A DNA stretch of 64,000 nt from CAIKNB01 sp041658705 (GCA_041658705.1 JBAZZT010000001.1:62001-126000); one strand, 5' to 3'. Positions 24,124-33,434 are shown, counted from the stretch's first letter. Numbers and translations: made by a program. Notes: generated from the letters alone by a model not told the origin.

Positions 24124-24435
24124 ATGTCTTTGCAGAGAGTATTCGAATCAGCCCGCAAGCTCGGGATACCCGTGATCGTCACCGATCCAGCCGGCCGCGA
24201 TCCCATGGTCGTGTTGCCGCTTGAGCATTTCGAGGCTATGGCCGGGTCTGCCGTCGAAGAAACGACTCGACAGGACCAGAACGATAAACCCCTGGTCAAG
24301 TCGGATGTCTTGCCCAATCAGGCCATGCCCGCATGGGAGTCACCGGAAAAAATGCCGGAGAAGCTTGAAAATATGTCTGAAATGGCGCCAGAAGAGAGGT
24401 TCTATTTGGAGCCGGTCGAGGATGGGACTAATTGA
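24124..24435 (+). CDS. Small hypothetical protein upstream of tuf, Phd-like amino end
   Basis: 103 residues. ATG at 24124 is chosen over the in-frame start at 24097 because homologous-looking proteins begin close to MSLQRVFESARKLG. The segment IPVIVTDPAGRDPMVVLPLEHFEAM resembles the first strand-helix unit of Phd-type antitoxins (x-VVVTD-x-x-G-x-PVAVL-x-x-x-x-Y). The rest is an acidic, Pro/Glu/Met-rich tail that looks disordered. No toxin gene is next to it, so an antitoxin role is doubtful. No Shine-Dalgarno. Confidence 0.65.
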   Translation: MSLQRVFESARKLGIPVIVTDPAGRDPMVVLPLEHFEAMAGSAVEETTRQDQNDKPLVKSDVLPNQAMPAWESPEKMPEKLENMSEMAPEERFYLEPVEDGTN

Positions 24436-24495
24436 CCCGCGAAACCAATAAAATTGCCTATTTTAGCCAATTTATCCCGCTCCTTGTCGACCCGA

Positions 24496-24517
24496 CCCTG
24501 CACCAGACGGTGCAGGG
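24496..24517 (+). terminator. Hairpin before the tuf promoter
   Basis: CCCTGCACC and GGTGCAGGG arms around AGAC, a nine-bp stem with no T tract. It may end the preceding transcript weakly or separate it from the tuf promoter. Confidence 0.45.
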
Positions 24518-24518
24518 C

Positions 24519-24547
24519 TTGCGCGGTTCTGAAACACCTGTTATAGT
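24519..24547 (+). promoter_or_regulatory. Promoter of the tuf-rpsJ cluster
   Basis: TTGCGC (24519-24524), a 17-base spacer, TATAGT (24542-24547). The leader to the tuf ATG is about 60 bases and A-rich at its end. Confidence 0.65.
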
Positions 24548-24613
24548 CTCCGTGCTTTTTTACGCTTAATCCCCCGCGAAATGTGGGGAAACTAATCATC
24601 TAAAAAAACCGTT

Positions 24614-25804
<1,191 letters not shown>

Positions 25805-25818
25805 TTCAACGTCTTCGT

Positions 25819-25849
25819 CCTGCGTCTTGCGCTTTGTGCGAGACGCAGG
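25819..25849 (+). promoter_or_regulatory. Hairpin in the tuf-rpsJ spacer
   Basis: CCTGCGTCT and AGACGCAGG arms with further inner pairs (GCGC and GTGC, including wobbles) make a stem of about 14 bp. There is no T tract, so it is more likely an RNA processing or regulatory hairpin than a terminator. Confidence 0.5.
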
Positions 25850-25866
25850 GCGGGACAGGAACGACC

Positions 25867-26208
25867 ATGCCAGACACCTCGAAGAAAACCCAGACCAAGG
25901 AAGCCGCCGCTCGCGTCCGCATCAAGGTCCGCGCGTTCGACCATAAGATCATCGATCAGTCGACGCGTACCATCATTGACACCGCGGAGCGCACCGGCGC
26001 ACGTGTGGTCGGTCCTGTCCCGCTGCCCACGGAGAAGAAGAAATGGACGGTCAACCGTTCGACGTTCGTCCACAAGAACGCTCGCGAACAATTCGAGATG
26101 CGCATCCATAAGCGCATCATCGATATCCTTGATCCGAACGCCAAGACGATCGAAGCCTTGACCTCGCTCAACCTTCCGGCAGGCGTGGACGTAGAAATAA
26201 AAATGTAG
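25867..26208 (+). CDS. rpsJ: Small ribosomal subunit protein uS10
   Basis: 113 residues from the ATG at 25867; about 10 residues longer at the amino end than usual. Core blocks RVRIKVRAFDHKIIDQS, GPVPLPTEKKKWTVNRSTFVHK and REQFEMRIHKRIIDI are typical. S10 is part of the 30S head and also a transcription antitermination factor with NusB. A weak AGGA lies upstream. The spacer to rplC is unusually long (257 bases). Confidence 0.98.
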   Translation: MPDTSKKTQTKEAAARVRIKVRAFDHKIIDQSTRTIIDTAERTGARVVGPVPLPTEKKKWTVNRSTFVHKNAREQFEMRIHKRIIDILDPNAKTIEALTSLNLPAGVDVEIKM

Positions 26209-26465
26209 TCCGTACCCGATTGGGAATTTCCCCAAGGAGTAAGTTGCTCCCGCATATTGCGGGAAACCTCGCCGCGACGCGAGACTGGCATAACCTCCCT
26301 GTAGTGCGAATTTCCTGGTCGGTTCTAAAATCAAAGCGCCTTTCGGTCGCAGAGAGGCCAGCTCTTGTCAGCTGCGTGAAAACGCGGATGACGGGAGCTG
26401 GCTTTTACATTAAAGCCCGCTTCTTACCTAGGACCACTGCCCCAGAGGCACGTCCATAACAGAGT
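26209..26465 (+). promoter_or_regulatory. Structured rpsJ-rplC spacer
   Basis: No gene. It holds a near-palindrome TTGGGAATTTCCCCAA at 26219, CCCGCATATTGCGGG, and a long stem (26357-26402) with GCCAGCTC and GAGCTGGC arms plus inner TGTCA and TGACG, followed by TTTT. The last looks like a terminator or attenuator inside the ribosomal protein cluster. A ribosomal protein leader that controls rplC onward is a reasonable inference. Confidence 0.6.
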
Positions 26466-27068
26466 ATGAAATTCATCCTTGCGAAAAAACTCGAGATGTC
26501 CCAGGTCTTCAAGGCAGACGGCACCGTCGTGCCCGTGACTTTGGTTCAGGCCGGTCCGTGCATCGTCACGCAGGTCAAGGCCAAAGATAAGGACGGATAC
26601 GTGGCCGTGCAGTTGGGTTTCAGGAGCGTGAAGAAACTCAACAAGCCGGAACTGGGTCACCTTAAGGATCTGCAGAACATGCAGGTGCTGCGTGAATTCA
26701 GGTTGGATGACACGGCTGACTTCGCACGCGGCAAAGCCATCGAGGCCGGAATTTTTGCGGCTGGTGACGTAGTGAATGTCGTTGGTACGTCCAAGGGCAA
26801 AGGTTTTCAGGGCGTGGTCAAACGTCACCATTTCCACGGCCACCCGCCGACCCACGGTCATAAAGACCAGGAGCGCATGCCGGGTTCCATCGGTGCGGGC
26901 GGAGTGCAGCACGTCATGAAGGGCCGCCGTATGGGCGGACGTATGGGCGATGAGACCGTGACCGTGAAAAATCTGGAGATCGTCGAAGTCCGCGACGGCG
27001 GCATCTTGGCCGTCAAAGGCGCGGTGCCGGGTGCGCGTAATTCCATCCTTGAGATCCGAACCATATGA
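26466..27068 (+). CDS. rplC: Large ribosomal subunit protein uL3
   Basis: 200 residues. Recognised by ILAKKLEMSQVFKADGTVVPVTLVQAGPC at the start, the GTSKGKGFQGVVKRHHFHG loop that reaches toward the peptidyl transferase centre, and GSIGAGGVQHVMKGRRMGGRMG. It binds early in 50S assembly. It follows the long structured spacer after rpsJ; no Shine-Dalgarno. Confidence 0.98.
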   Translation: MKFILAKKLEMSQVFKADGTVVPVTLVQAGPCIVTQVKAKDKDGYVAVQLGFRSVKKLNKPELGHLKDLQNMQVLREFRLDDTADFARGKAIEAGIFAAGDVVNVVGTSKGKGFQGVVKRHHFHGHPPTHGHKDQERMPGSIGAGGVQHVMKGRRMGGRMGDETVTVKNLEIVEVRDGGILAVKGAVPGARNSILEIRTI

Positions 27069-27069
27069 A

Positions 27070-27146
27070 TAACCAAGCATCAATAATCAATAATCAAACA
27101 AACGCCGAATCACCGATTGGTTATTGGAATTTGGTTATTGGTAATT
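27070..27146. repeat. Word-type inverted repeat between rplC and rplD
   Basis: ATAACCAAGCATCAATAATC words on the left and GATTGGTTATTGGAATTTGG words on the right. It ends about 10 bases before the rplD ATG. The same CAATAATCAA family lies before scpA. Confidence 0.85.
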
Positions 27147-27155
27147 AACCCAAAT

Positions 27156-27788
27156 ATGGCCAGCGTAAAAATCTACAACCAAGAAGGCAAAGAAACGGGA
27201 GCGCTCGAGCTCAACCCGAAGTTTTTCGGCATCAAAGTCGATACGGGTCTGGTGCATGAGGTAGTCGTGGCCCAACAGGCCAACGCGCGCCGCGCCATCG
27301 CGCACACCAAGAACCGCGGCGAAGTCTCGGGCGGCGGCAAAAAGCCGTGGCGCCAAAAAGGCACTGGTCGCGCGCGCCAAGGTTCCATCCGCTCGCCGCA
27401 ATGGGTGGGCGGCGGTATCGTCTTCGGTCCGCGCAATACGCGCAACTTTTCAGTCAAAGTCAACCGCCAAGTCAAACAGAAGGCTTTGTTCATGGCGCTT
27501 TCCGATAAGGTTTTGGACGGTAAATTCTTGGTGCTTGAAGCTTTCCAGCCCAAGGAGATCAAGACCAAATTCGCCGTCGAGCTTTTGCAAAAATTGCCTT
27601 TGGGACGCCGCACGCTCATGGTCATCCCCAAATCCGATCCGGCACTCATGCGCATGGTGCGTAACCTCCCGCAAGTCAAGCTGGTGACCGTGAACTCGCT
27701 CAATCTGGTCGACGTCTTGAACCATCCCACGCTGCTGTTCTGGAAGGATACGGTTCCGGCCTTCGAGCTTTTGTATCGTAACGCCTAA
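27156..27788 (+). CDS. rplD: Large ribosomal subunit protein uL4
   Basis: 210 residues from ATG 27156; the longer frame from 27117 reads through the repeat. The loop GGGKKPWRQKGTGRARQGSIRSPQWVGGG that lines the exit tunnel is intact. In E. coli L4 represses its own operon; whether that holds here is unknown. No Shine-Dalgarno. Confidence 0.98.
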   Translation: MASVKIYNQEGKETGALELNPKFFGIKVDTGLVHEVVVAQQANARRAIAHTKNRGEVSGGGKKPWRQKGTGRARQGSIRSPQWVGGGIVFGPRNTRNFSVKVNRQVKQKALFMALSDKVLDGKFLVLEAFQPKEIKTKFAVELLQKLPLGRRTLMVIPKSDPALMRMVRNLPQVKLVTVNSLNLVDVLNHPTLLFWKDTVPAFELLYRNA

Positions 27789-27792
27789 TACT

Positions 27793-28203
27793 ATGGGAAT
27801 CTTCAGCCGCATGAAAAAATCCGCGCCGGCCAAACAGGACGAAACGAAAAAGGAAAAGTTCGAGGCCGCCAAGGAAGAAGTCCGCGAACTCACGGTGCAG
27901 ACTCCGAAGACTTCGGATAAGAAGATCGTGGTTACGCTGGTCACGCCGCGCGTGAGCGAGAAGGCCGCCATGTTGTCGGCGCATCAGACTTATGTCTTCG
28001 ACGTCCCGGTCAACGCCAACAAGCTTGAGGTGCGGCGCGCGGTCGAGGTGCTTTACGGCGTCAAAGTCGAGGGCGTCAACACCTTGCGCGGCATCGGCAA
28101 AGCGACGCATCGAGGTCGCATCTCCGGCCGCCGTAACCGTTGGAAGAAGGCGCTCGTCACCTTGAAGAAGGGCCAGAAAATCGACTTGTTCGTCGGTGTC
28201 TAA
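27793..28203 (+). CDS. rplW: Large ribosomal subunit protein uL23 with amino-terminal extension
   Basis: 136 residues against about 95-100 usual; the extra 40 or so at the amino end are Lys/Glu-rich. The core is VTPRVSEKAAMLSAHQTYVFDVPVNANKLEVRRAVEVLYGVKVEGVNT, then KATHRGRISGRRNRWKKALVTLKKGQKID. L23 lies at the tunnel exit and docks trigger factor and SRP. It starts four bases after rplD. Confidence 0.97.
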   Translation: MGIFSRMKKSAPAKQDETKKEKFEAAKEEVRELTVQTPKTSDKKIVVTLVTPRVSEKAAMLSAHQTYVFDVPVNANKLEVRRAVEVLYGVKVEGVNTLRGIGKATHRGRISGRRNRWKKALVTLKKGQKIDLFVGV

Positions 28204-28206
28204 TAT

Positions 28207-28281
28207 GCAATTACAAATGCCAAATTCCAAATGCCAAATTTCAGAATCGATTCGTCATTCGTCATTTGTAATTTGTAATTG
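28207..28281. repeat. Word-type inverted repeat between rplW and rplB
   Basis: AATTACAAATGCCAAATTCC words left, CGTCATTTGTAATTTGTAAT words right; ends seven bases before the rplB ATG. Confidence 0.85.
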
Positions 28282-28287
28282 ACTCCT

Positions 28288-29127
28288 ATGCCTATCAAAG
28301 TCTATCGTCCCGTAACCAAAGGCCGCCGCATCTCATCCGTGCAGGATTTTTCCGATATCACGCGGCAAGAACCGGAGAAGTCGCTGATCAAATTCCGCAA
28401 GGAATTCGCCGGACGCACAGGCGGCAAGATCACGGTTCGCCACAAGGGCGGGGGAGTGAAACAATATATCCGCATAGTCGATTTCAAGCGCGAAAAGTAT
28501 GACATCCCGGCGCGTGTGGATTCCATCGAGTATGACCCCAACCGCGGCGCGCGCATCTCGCTCGTCATATATAAGGATGGCGAGAAGCGTTACATCCTGG
28601 CTCCGGACGGACTCAAAGTCGGGGAAGAGGTGATGTCTTCCCAGACCGCGGCGGAGATCAAGCTCGGCAACCGCTTGCCTTTGGACAAGATTCCGGTCGG
28701 CATGAACGTGCACGCCGTGGAGCTCGTCCCCGGCAAAGGCGGCCAGCTCGGACGCGGCGCCGGCAACAGCATCCAGCTCTTGGCCGTCGAAGGCCGCTTC
28801 GCTACTTTGCGCTTGCCCTCGGGCGAGATGCGCAACGTGCCCAAAGCAAGCATGGCGACCATCGGCCAAGTCTCGAACCAAGATTATCACCTGGTGCGCT
28901 ACGGCAAAGCCGGTCGCATGCGTTTGCGCGGCATCAAACCCACGGTGCGCGGCAAGGCCATGAACCCGGTCGATCACCCGCATGGTGGCGGTGAAGGCAA
29001 GCATCCGATCGGCATGAAATTCGCCAAGACCAAGTGGGGCAAACACGCCCTGGGCGTCAAGACGCGCAAGCATAATCTGCAATCGGATAAGCTCATCCTC
29101 GAGCGCCGCAAATCGAAGAAGAAATAA
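28288..29127 (+). CDS. rplB: Large ribosomal subunit protein uL2
   Basis: 279 residues. The start is ATG 28288, which gives PIKVYRPVTKGRR; the TTG at 28279 belongs to the repeat region. The hallmark MNPVDHPHGGGEGKHPIG block near the carboxyl end, needed for peptidyl transfer, is intact, as is the amino-terminal RHKGGGVKQYIRIVDFKR RNA-binding block. No Shine-Dalgarno. Confidence 0.99.
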   Translation: MPIKVYRPVTKGRRISSVQDFSDITRQEPEKSLIKFRKEFAGRTGGKITVRHKGGGVKQYIRIVDFKREKYDIPARVDSIEYDPNRGARISLVIYKDGEKRYILAPDGLKVGEEVMSSQTAAEIKLGNRLPLDKIPVGMNVHAVELVPGKGGQLGRGAGNSIQLLAVEGRFATLRLPSGEMRNVPKASMATIGQVSNQDYHLVRYGKAGRMRLRGIKPTVRGKAMNPVDHPHGGGEGKHPIGMKFAKTKWGKHALGVKTRKHNLQSDKLILERRKSKKK

Positions 29128-29128
29128 T

Positions 29129-29461
29129 ATGTCACGAAGCCTCAAAAAAGGTCCGTATACGGATCAAAAACTGATCGCCAAGGTCGCCAAGCTGCGCCCG
29201 GGCGACAAGACGCCGATCAAGACCTGGGCGCGCGCCTCGTCCATCACCCCGGAGATGGTGGGATTCGTGTTCGGCGTGCATAACGGCAAAGTTCACATCC
29301 CCGTGTTGGTGGTGGAAAACATGGTCGGACACAAACTGGGAGAATTTTCCCCCACGCGCAAGTTCGTGCGCCATGGCGGCAAGATGCAGAAGGCGATCGA
29401 AGGCTCCGCTCCGGGTGCCGCGCCGGCTGCCGCTCCCGCTCCGGCTCCCGCCAAGAAATAA
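29129..29461 (+). CDS. rpsS: Small ribosomal subunit protein uS19
   Basis: 110 residues, some 18 more than usual because of an Ala/Pro tail (GAAPAAAPAPAPAKK). The core is SRSLKKGPYTDQKLI, KTWARASSITPEMVGFVFGVHNGK and LGEFSPTRKFVRHGGK. It is in the 30S head beside S13. It begins one base after the rplB stop codon. Confidence 0.98.
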   Translation: MSRSLKKGPYTDQKLIAKVAKLRPGDKTPIKTWARASSITPEMVGFVFGVHNGKVHIPVLVVENMVGHKLGEFSPTRKFVRHGGKMQKAIEGSAPGAAPAAAPAPAPAKK

Positions 29462-29467
29462 AATCAT

Positions 29468-29899
29468 ATGGAAGTCACAGCCTCACTTCGTTTTCTCCGC
29501 ATGGCGCCTCGCAAGGTCCGCTTGATTGTCGATTTGGTGCGCGGACTCACGGTCGCCGAAGCCGAAAAACGCCTCCAGTTCCAACCCAAGGCCGCGGCTT
29601 TGCCTGTGCTCAAGCTGTTGCGCTCGGCCGTCGCTAACGCGGAACATAACTTCAAGCTCGACGCCGACCAGCTGTTCATCAAGACCATCACGGCCGACGG
29701 CGGCCCGGCGCTCAAGCGCATGCGGCCTCGCGCCATGGGACGCGGCGTGACGATCAAAAAGCGCACCACGCACGTCAACATCATTTTGTCGGACGAAAAA
29801 GCGGCGCCGGCCAAAAAAACCAGGGCGGCCAAACCGGTGAAGAAGACTGCCGTCAAACCGGCAGCTAAAGCCCAAGCTTCGGCTCAAGCAAACGCATAA
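29468..29899 (+). CDS. rplV: Large ribosomal subunit protein uL22
   Basis: 143 residues. The core ASLRFLRMAPRKVRLIVDLVRGL and the tunnel loop DGGPALKRMRPRAMGRGVTIKKRTTHVNI are clear. The Lys/Ala-rich carboxyl tail of about 30 residues (AAKPVKKTAVKPAAKAQASA) is an extension. It starts six bases after rpsS. Confidence 0.98.
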   Translation: MEVTASLRFLRMAPRKVRLIVDLVRGLTVAEAEKRLQFQPKAAALPVLKLLRSAVANAEHNFKLDADQLFIKTITADGGPALKRMRPRAMGRGVTIKKRTTHVNIILSDEKAAPAKKTRAAKPVKKTAVKPAAKAQASAQANA

Positions 29900-29903
29900 A
29901 CCT

Positions 29904-30662
29904 ATGGGACACAAAGTTCATCCGAAATCTTTCCGCATCGGTACGACCACGACCTGGCCCTCGCGTTGGTTTGCGCGTAACGAAGTCTACCGCACGCACC
30001 TCAAGCAGGACCTGGGCATCCGCGATTTCTTCAAGCGTGAACTCAAGGACGCAGCGGTGAGCCAGGTGACCATCAACCGTTCGCGCGGCGCGCTCGAAGT
30101 CACGATCTCGACCGCCAAACCCGGACTCGTCATCGGCCGTTCCGGTTCGGGTATCGAAGACATCAAAAAGCGTTTCCTCAAAAGTTTCTTCCCGGCCAAA
30201 AAAGTCCAATTCCAACTCAACGTGACCGAAGTGTCCAAGCCTGGGCTTGAGGCTACGATCGTGTGCCAACAGGTGATCCAGGAACTCGAACGCCGCATGC
30301 CTTTCCGCCGCGTGCTCAAGATGACCATCGAGCGGGTCAAGAAGTCCGGCGCCCTCGGAGTCAAAATCATGGTCTCGGGCCGCTTGAACGGCGCGGAAAT
30401 CGCGCGTCGCGAATGGTTGGGTTGGGGCAAGATTCCGCTGACTAACCTGCGCGCCGATATCGATTATTACGGCGACAAGGCACAGACCATGGCCGGCACC
30501 ATCGGAGTCAAAGTCTGGATTTATCGCGGTGACATCTTCGAGAAGGATCGCTTGTCGCAATATCAGCCGACCACTCCGTCGCGCGGCGATCGCGGACGAG
30601 GGGGACCGCCGCGTAACGATCGGGGACCGCGCCAAGAAACCGCGCAGCCAGCCGCTATATGA
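29904..30662 (+). CDS. rpsC: Small ribosomal subunit protein uS3
   Basis: 252 residues. The amino end GHKVHPKSFRIG, the KH RNA-binding segment VIGRSGSGIEDIKKR, and the carboxyl block GRLNGAEIARREWLGWGKIPLTNLRADIDY are typical. The tail is Gly/Arg/Pro-rich (GDRGRGGPPRNDRG). S3 guards the mRNA entry channel. Four bases separate it from rplV. Confidence 0.98.
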   Translation: MGHKVHPKSFRIGTTTTWPSRWFARNEVYRTHLKQDLGIRDFFKRELKDAAVSQVTINRSRGALEVTISTAKPGLVIGRSGSGIEDIKKRFLKSFFPAKKVQFQLNVTEVSKPGLEATIVCQQVIQELERRMPFRRVLKMTIERVKKSGALGVKIMVSGRLNGAEIARREWLGWGKIPLTNLRADIDYYGDKAQTMAGTIGVKVWIYRGDIFEKDRLSQYQPTTPSRGDRGRGGPPRNDRGPRQETAQPAAI

Positions 30663-30663
30663 A

Positions 30664-30733
30664 AATGCCAAATGCCAAATTACAGATGCCAAATTACCGA
30701 AATTCGTCATTCGTCATTTGTAATTTGTAATTG
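30664..30733. repeat. Word-type inverted repeat between rpsC and rplP
   Basis: AATGCCAAATGCCAAATTAC words left, TTCGTCATTTGTAATTTGTA words right; ends eight bases before the rplP ATG. Confidence 0.85.
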
Positions 30734-30741
30734 ATATCACT

Positions 30742-31155
30742 ATGTTGATACCGCGAAAAGTAAAACATCGGAAGTGGCACAAGGGCCGCGCCCGCAACAA
30801 ACGCTGGGCCAGCGATAAGATCGAGCTCGCTTTTGGCGCGCACGGGCTTAAAGCTACCTCGCCGGCTTGGGTCACCTCCCGGCAGATCGAAGCGTGCCGC
30901 CGCGTGCTCACGCGCTACACCAAACGTGGCGGAAAAATCTGGATCCGCATCTTCCCCGACAAACCGATCACCAAAAAGGGCAACGAAGTGCCGATGGGCG
31001 CAGGCAAAGGCGCGGTGGACCACTATGTGGCGCCGGTCCGGCCGGGTACGGTACTCTTCGAGATGGACGGTTTGCCCGCGGATAAGGCCAAGGAAGCCTT
31101 GGAACTCGCCAGCTATAAGCTGCCGTGCACGTCGCGTTACATAAACAAAGCATGA
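30742..31155 (+). CDS. rplP: Large ribosomal subunit protein uL16
   Basis: 137 residues, normal length. Recognised by LIPRKVKHRKWHKGR, GAHGLKATSPAWVTSRQIEACRRVLTRYTKRGGKIWIRIFPDKPIT and PMGAGKGAVDHYVAPVRPG. It is near the A-site tRNA elbow. No Shine-Dalgarno. Its stop is directly followed by rpmC. Confidence 0.98.
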   Translation: MLIPRKVKHRKWHKGRARNKRWASDKIELAFGAHGLKATSPAWVTSRQIEACRRVLTRYTKRGGKIWIRIFPDKPITKKGNEVPMGAGKGAVDHYVAPVRPGTVLFEMDGLPADKAKEALELASYKLPCTSRYINKA

Positions 31156-31156
31156 T

Positions 31157-31354
31157 ATGGCCACCAAGGAATTAAGACAAAAAACGCCGCAAGAGCTCAC
31201 CGCCATGGCGGCCGATATCAAAGCCGAACTGCGCGACTTGCGCACGTCGGTCAAGACGCGTCAGACGCGCCAGGTGCGCACGTTGCGCAATAAAAAACGC
31301 GAACTCGCGCGTATCCTCACGCTTATCCGCGAGGCGGGAACAGTAAACAGCTAA
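31157..31354 (+). CDS. rpmC: Large ribosomal subunit protein uL29
   Basis: 65 residues, two long helices as in L29: TKELRQKTPQELTAMAADIKAELRDLR and RQVRTLRNKKRELARILTLIRE. It lies at the tunnel exit next to L23. One base after the rplP stop. Confidence 0.95.
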   Translation: MATKELRQKTPQELTAMAADIKAELRDLRTSVKTRQTRQVRTLRNKKRELARILTLIREAGTVNS

Positions 31355-31358
31355 TCGT

Positions 31359-31625
31359 ATGGAAACCCAGAAAAAAACAGTCCAGCGCCGGCATCTTAGC
31401 GGCATCGTAGTCTCGACCAAAATGGCCAAGACTATCGTTGTGCGTCTGGATCGCCGCATACCCCACCCCAAGTACGGCAAGTACTTCACGGTTTCGACGC
31501 GCCTCAAAGTGCACGACGAAAAAGGCGTGGCTAAGCGCGGGGATTTAGTCGAGATCGAGGAGACGCGGCCTTTGTCCAAGGACAAGTGCTGGCGTTTGAT
31601 CTCGGTCGTCAAAACTACCGAATAA
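31359..31625 (+). CDS. rpsQ: Small ribosomal subunit protein uS17
   Basis: 88 residues, OB fold. LSGIVVSTKMAKTIVVRLDRRIPHPKYGKYFTVSTRLKVHDE and GDLVEIEETRPLSKDKCWRLISVV are the S17 signature blocks. It binds 16S rRNA helix 11 early in assembly. Starts four bases after rpmC. Confidence 0.98.
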   Translation: METQKKTVQRRHLSGIVVSTKMAKTIVVRLDRRIPHPKYGKYFTVSTRLKVHDEKGVAKRGDLVEIEETRPLSKDKCWRLISVVKTTE

Positions 31626-31626
31626 T

Positions 31627-31998
31627 ATGGTGCAACATCGAACAATGCTCGTCGTAGCCGATAATACCGGAGCCAAAAAGCTCCAGTGCATCAGGCTGCA
31701 CGGCGGATACCAACGGCGCACCTCGGGTTTGGGCGACATCATCACCTGCGTGGTCAAAGAGGCCGACCCGCGCGGCGCGGTCAAGAAATCAGACGTGGTG
31801 CACGCCGTATTGGTGCGCGTCCACAAAGAGACCCGCCGGCCGGACGGCACGTACATCCGCTTCGACGACAATGCGGCCGTCATCATCGACCAAAAAACCA
31901 AGGAACCTAAAGGCACCCGCATCTTCGGCCCCGTGGCGCGCGAGCTGCGTACCAAAGGTTTCGGCAAGATAATCTCATTGGCCCCGGAGGTGCTCTAA
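31627..31998 (+). CDS. rplN: Large ribosomal subunit protein uL14
   Basis: 123 residues, exact family length. MVQHRTMLVVADNTGAKKLQCIRL, GDIITCVVKEADPRGAVKKSDVVHAVLVR and RGTRIFGPVARELR-like blocks (here KGTRIFGPVARELR) are present. It faces the 30S and is a docking site for silencing factor RsfS. One base after rpsQ. Confidence 0.99.
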   Translation: MVQHRTMLVVADNTGAKKLQCIRLHGGYQRRTSGLGDIITCVVKEADPRGAVKKSDVVHAVLVRVHKETRRPDGTYIRFDDNAAVIIDQKTKEPKGTRIFGPVARELRTKGFGKIISLAPEVL

Positions 31999-32002
31999 CC
32001 AT

Positions 32003-32272
32003 ATGTATAAACTGCGCATCAAGACCGGCGATAAGGTCAAAATCTTGGCCGGCAAAGACAAGGGCAAAGAGGGCAAAGTCATCCAGGTTTTTCCCAAGCA
32101 GAGGCGGGTGGTCGTGGAGGGCGTGAATGCCGCAAAAAAGCATTTGCGCACGCGCAGCCAGGGACAAAAAGGCCAAGTGATCGAATTCTTCATGCCTATC
32201 GACTCATCCAACGTCCAACCTCTGGATGCCGAGGGCAAAGCCGTGAGACATTCTAAAAAATTGGTCTCATAG
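32003..32272 (+). CDS. rplX: Large ribosomal subunit protein uL24
   Basis: 89 residues, shorter than the usual 100-105. The KOW motif KIKTGDKVKILAGKDKGKEGKVIQVFPKQRRVVVEGVNAAKKH-type region is intact; the shortening is in the carboxyl loop. L24 starts 50S assembly near the tunnel exit. Four bases after rplN. Confidence 0.97.
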   Translation: MYKLRIKTGDKVKILAGKDKGKEGKVIQVFPKQRRVVVEGVNAAKKHLRTRSQGQKGQVIEFFMPIDSSNVQPLDAEGKAVRHSKKLVS

Positions 32273-32296
32273 GACCTACTTGGACCAATAACAGTT

Positions 32297-32833
32297 ATGA
32301 CTCTCAAAGAACGCTACCAAAAAGAAATCATCCCGCTGCTCGAGAAAGAGCTGGGCCTGAAGAACGTGATGGCCGTGCCGCACGTGGTTTCGATTACCGT
32401 GTCGGTCGGCTTGTCGCAAGGGCTTAAAGATCCAAAATTCCTTGAGACCTCGGAGAACGTGCTCAAGCGCATCACGGGTCAAAAGCCGGTCAGCACCAAA
32501 GCCAAGCAATCCATCTCTAACTTCAAGATCCGCAAGGGCATGGTGGTGGGCATGCGGGTGACGCTGCGCGGCGGACACATGTGGTCGTTCCTGGATAAGC
32601 TCCTGAACGTGACTTTTCCGCGCGTGCGCGACTTCCGCGGCATCTCCAAGAAACACATCGACCGCTCCGGCAACATCACGGTGGGTTTCCGCGAGTTCCT
32701 GCCTTTCCCGGAGATTCGCCCTGACGAAGTCGAGCGCATCCACGGGCTCGAGGTCACGGTCACGACTACGGCCGGCAATAAAGAACGCGGCGCTTTGCTC
32801 CTGAAGCAGCTCGGCTTCCCCTTTAAGGACTAA
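32297..32833 (+). CDS. rplE: Large ribosomal subunit protein uL5
   Basis: 178 residues. LKERYQKEIIPLLEKELG, ITGQKPVSTKAKQSISNFKIRKGMVVGMRVTLRG and DFRGISKKHIDRSGNITVGFREFLPFPEI mark L5, which binds 5S rRNA and contacts the P-site tRNA. No Shine-Dalgarno; 24 bases after rplX. Confidence 0.98.
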   Translation: MTLKERYQKEIIPLLEKELGLKNVMAVPHVVSITVSVGLSQGLKDPKFLETSENVLKRITGQKPVSTKAKQSISNFKIRKGMVVGMRVTLRGGHMWSFLDKLLNVTFPRVRDFRGISKKHIDRSGNITVGFREFLPFPEIRPDEVERIHGLEVTVTTTAGNKERGALLLKQLGFPFKD

Positions 32834-32837
32834 ACCT

Positions 32838-33023
32838 ATGGCTACCAAATCCCAAATCGCAAAATCCAATCGGCACCCCAAGTTCACTTCGCGCCAAGTC
32901 AACCGCTGCTGGCGCTGCGGACGTCGGCATGGACACATGCGCGCCTTCGGCATCTGCCGTATCTGCTTCCGCGAACTTGCCAACCGTGCCGAATTGCCCG
33001 GCGTAACCAAATCCAGCTGGTAA
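32838..33023 (+). CDS. rpsZ: Small ribosomal subunit protein uS14, zinc-binding short type
   Basis: 61 residues with C24-x2-C27 and C40-x2-C43 (CWRC, CRIC), the zinc ribbon of the short S14 form, and GHMRAFGICRICFRELA. Also written rpsN type Z. It belongs to the 30S head. Four bases after rplE. Confidence 0.97.
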   Translation: MATKSQIAKSNRHPKFTSRQVNRCWRCGRRHGHMRAFGICRICFRELANRAELPGVTKSSW

Positions 33024-33041
33024 ACCATTGGAAATAATTTT

Positions 33042-33434
33042 ATGCATACTGATCCCATCAGCGACTTCCTGACGCGACTGCGCAACGCACAGTCGGCTTT
33101 CCGCGACAGCGTGGAACTGCCGTCTTCGCGCATGAAGTACACCTTGGCCAAGATCCTGGAGCGCGAGGGTTTTGTCGGCGCCGTGGCGGAGCGTGCCGAA
33201 GGACCGAAGAAGACCCTGACCGTGGTCCTCAAATACAACGGCCGCGAACCGGCGATCCGTTCGATTTCCCGCGTCTCCAAACCGGGCCGCCGCGTCTACG
33301 GCAAGACGCAAGATTTGCCGCGCGTGCTGTCTAACATGGGCATCGCCATCGTCTCGACTTCGGCCGGCGTCATGACCAACAAAGAGGCGCGCCGCCGCAA
33401 ATTAGGTGGCGAGATAATCTGCGAAGTCTACTAA
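33042..33434 (+). CDS. rpsH: Small ribosomal subunit protein uS8
   Basis: 130 residues. DPISDFLTRLRNAQ, ELPSSRMKYTLAKILEREGFV, and the carboxyl VLSNMGIAIVSTSAGVMTNKEARRRKLGGEIICEVY are diagnostic; STSAG-V-M-T-N-x-x-A is the 16S-binding site. In E. coli S8 represses the spc operon. Confidence 0.99.
   Translation: MHTDPISDFLTRLRNAQSAFRDSVELPSSRMKYTLAKILEREGFVGAVAERAEGPKKTLTVVLKYNGREPAIRSISRVSKPGRRVYGKTQDLPRVLSNMGIAIVSTSAGVMTNKEARRRKLGGEIICEVY

Noticed and set aside
24124..24435. Antitoxin of a toxin-antitoxin pair
   Set aside because: Only the first 25 residues resemble Phd, there is no adjacent toxin, and the tail is disordered-looking.
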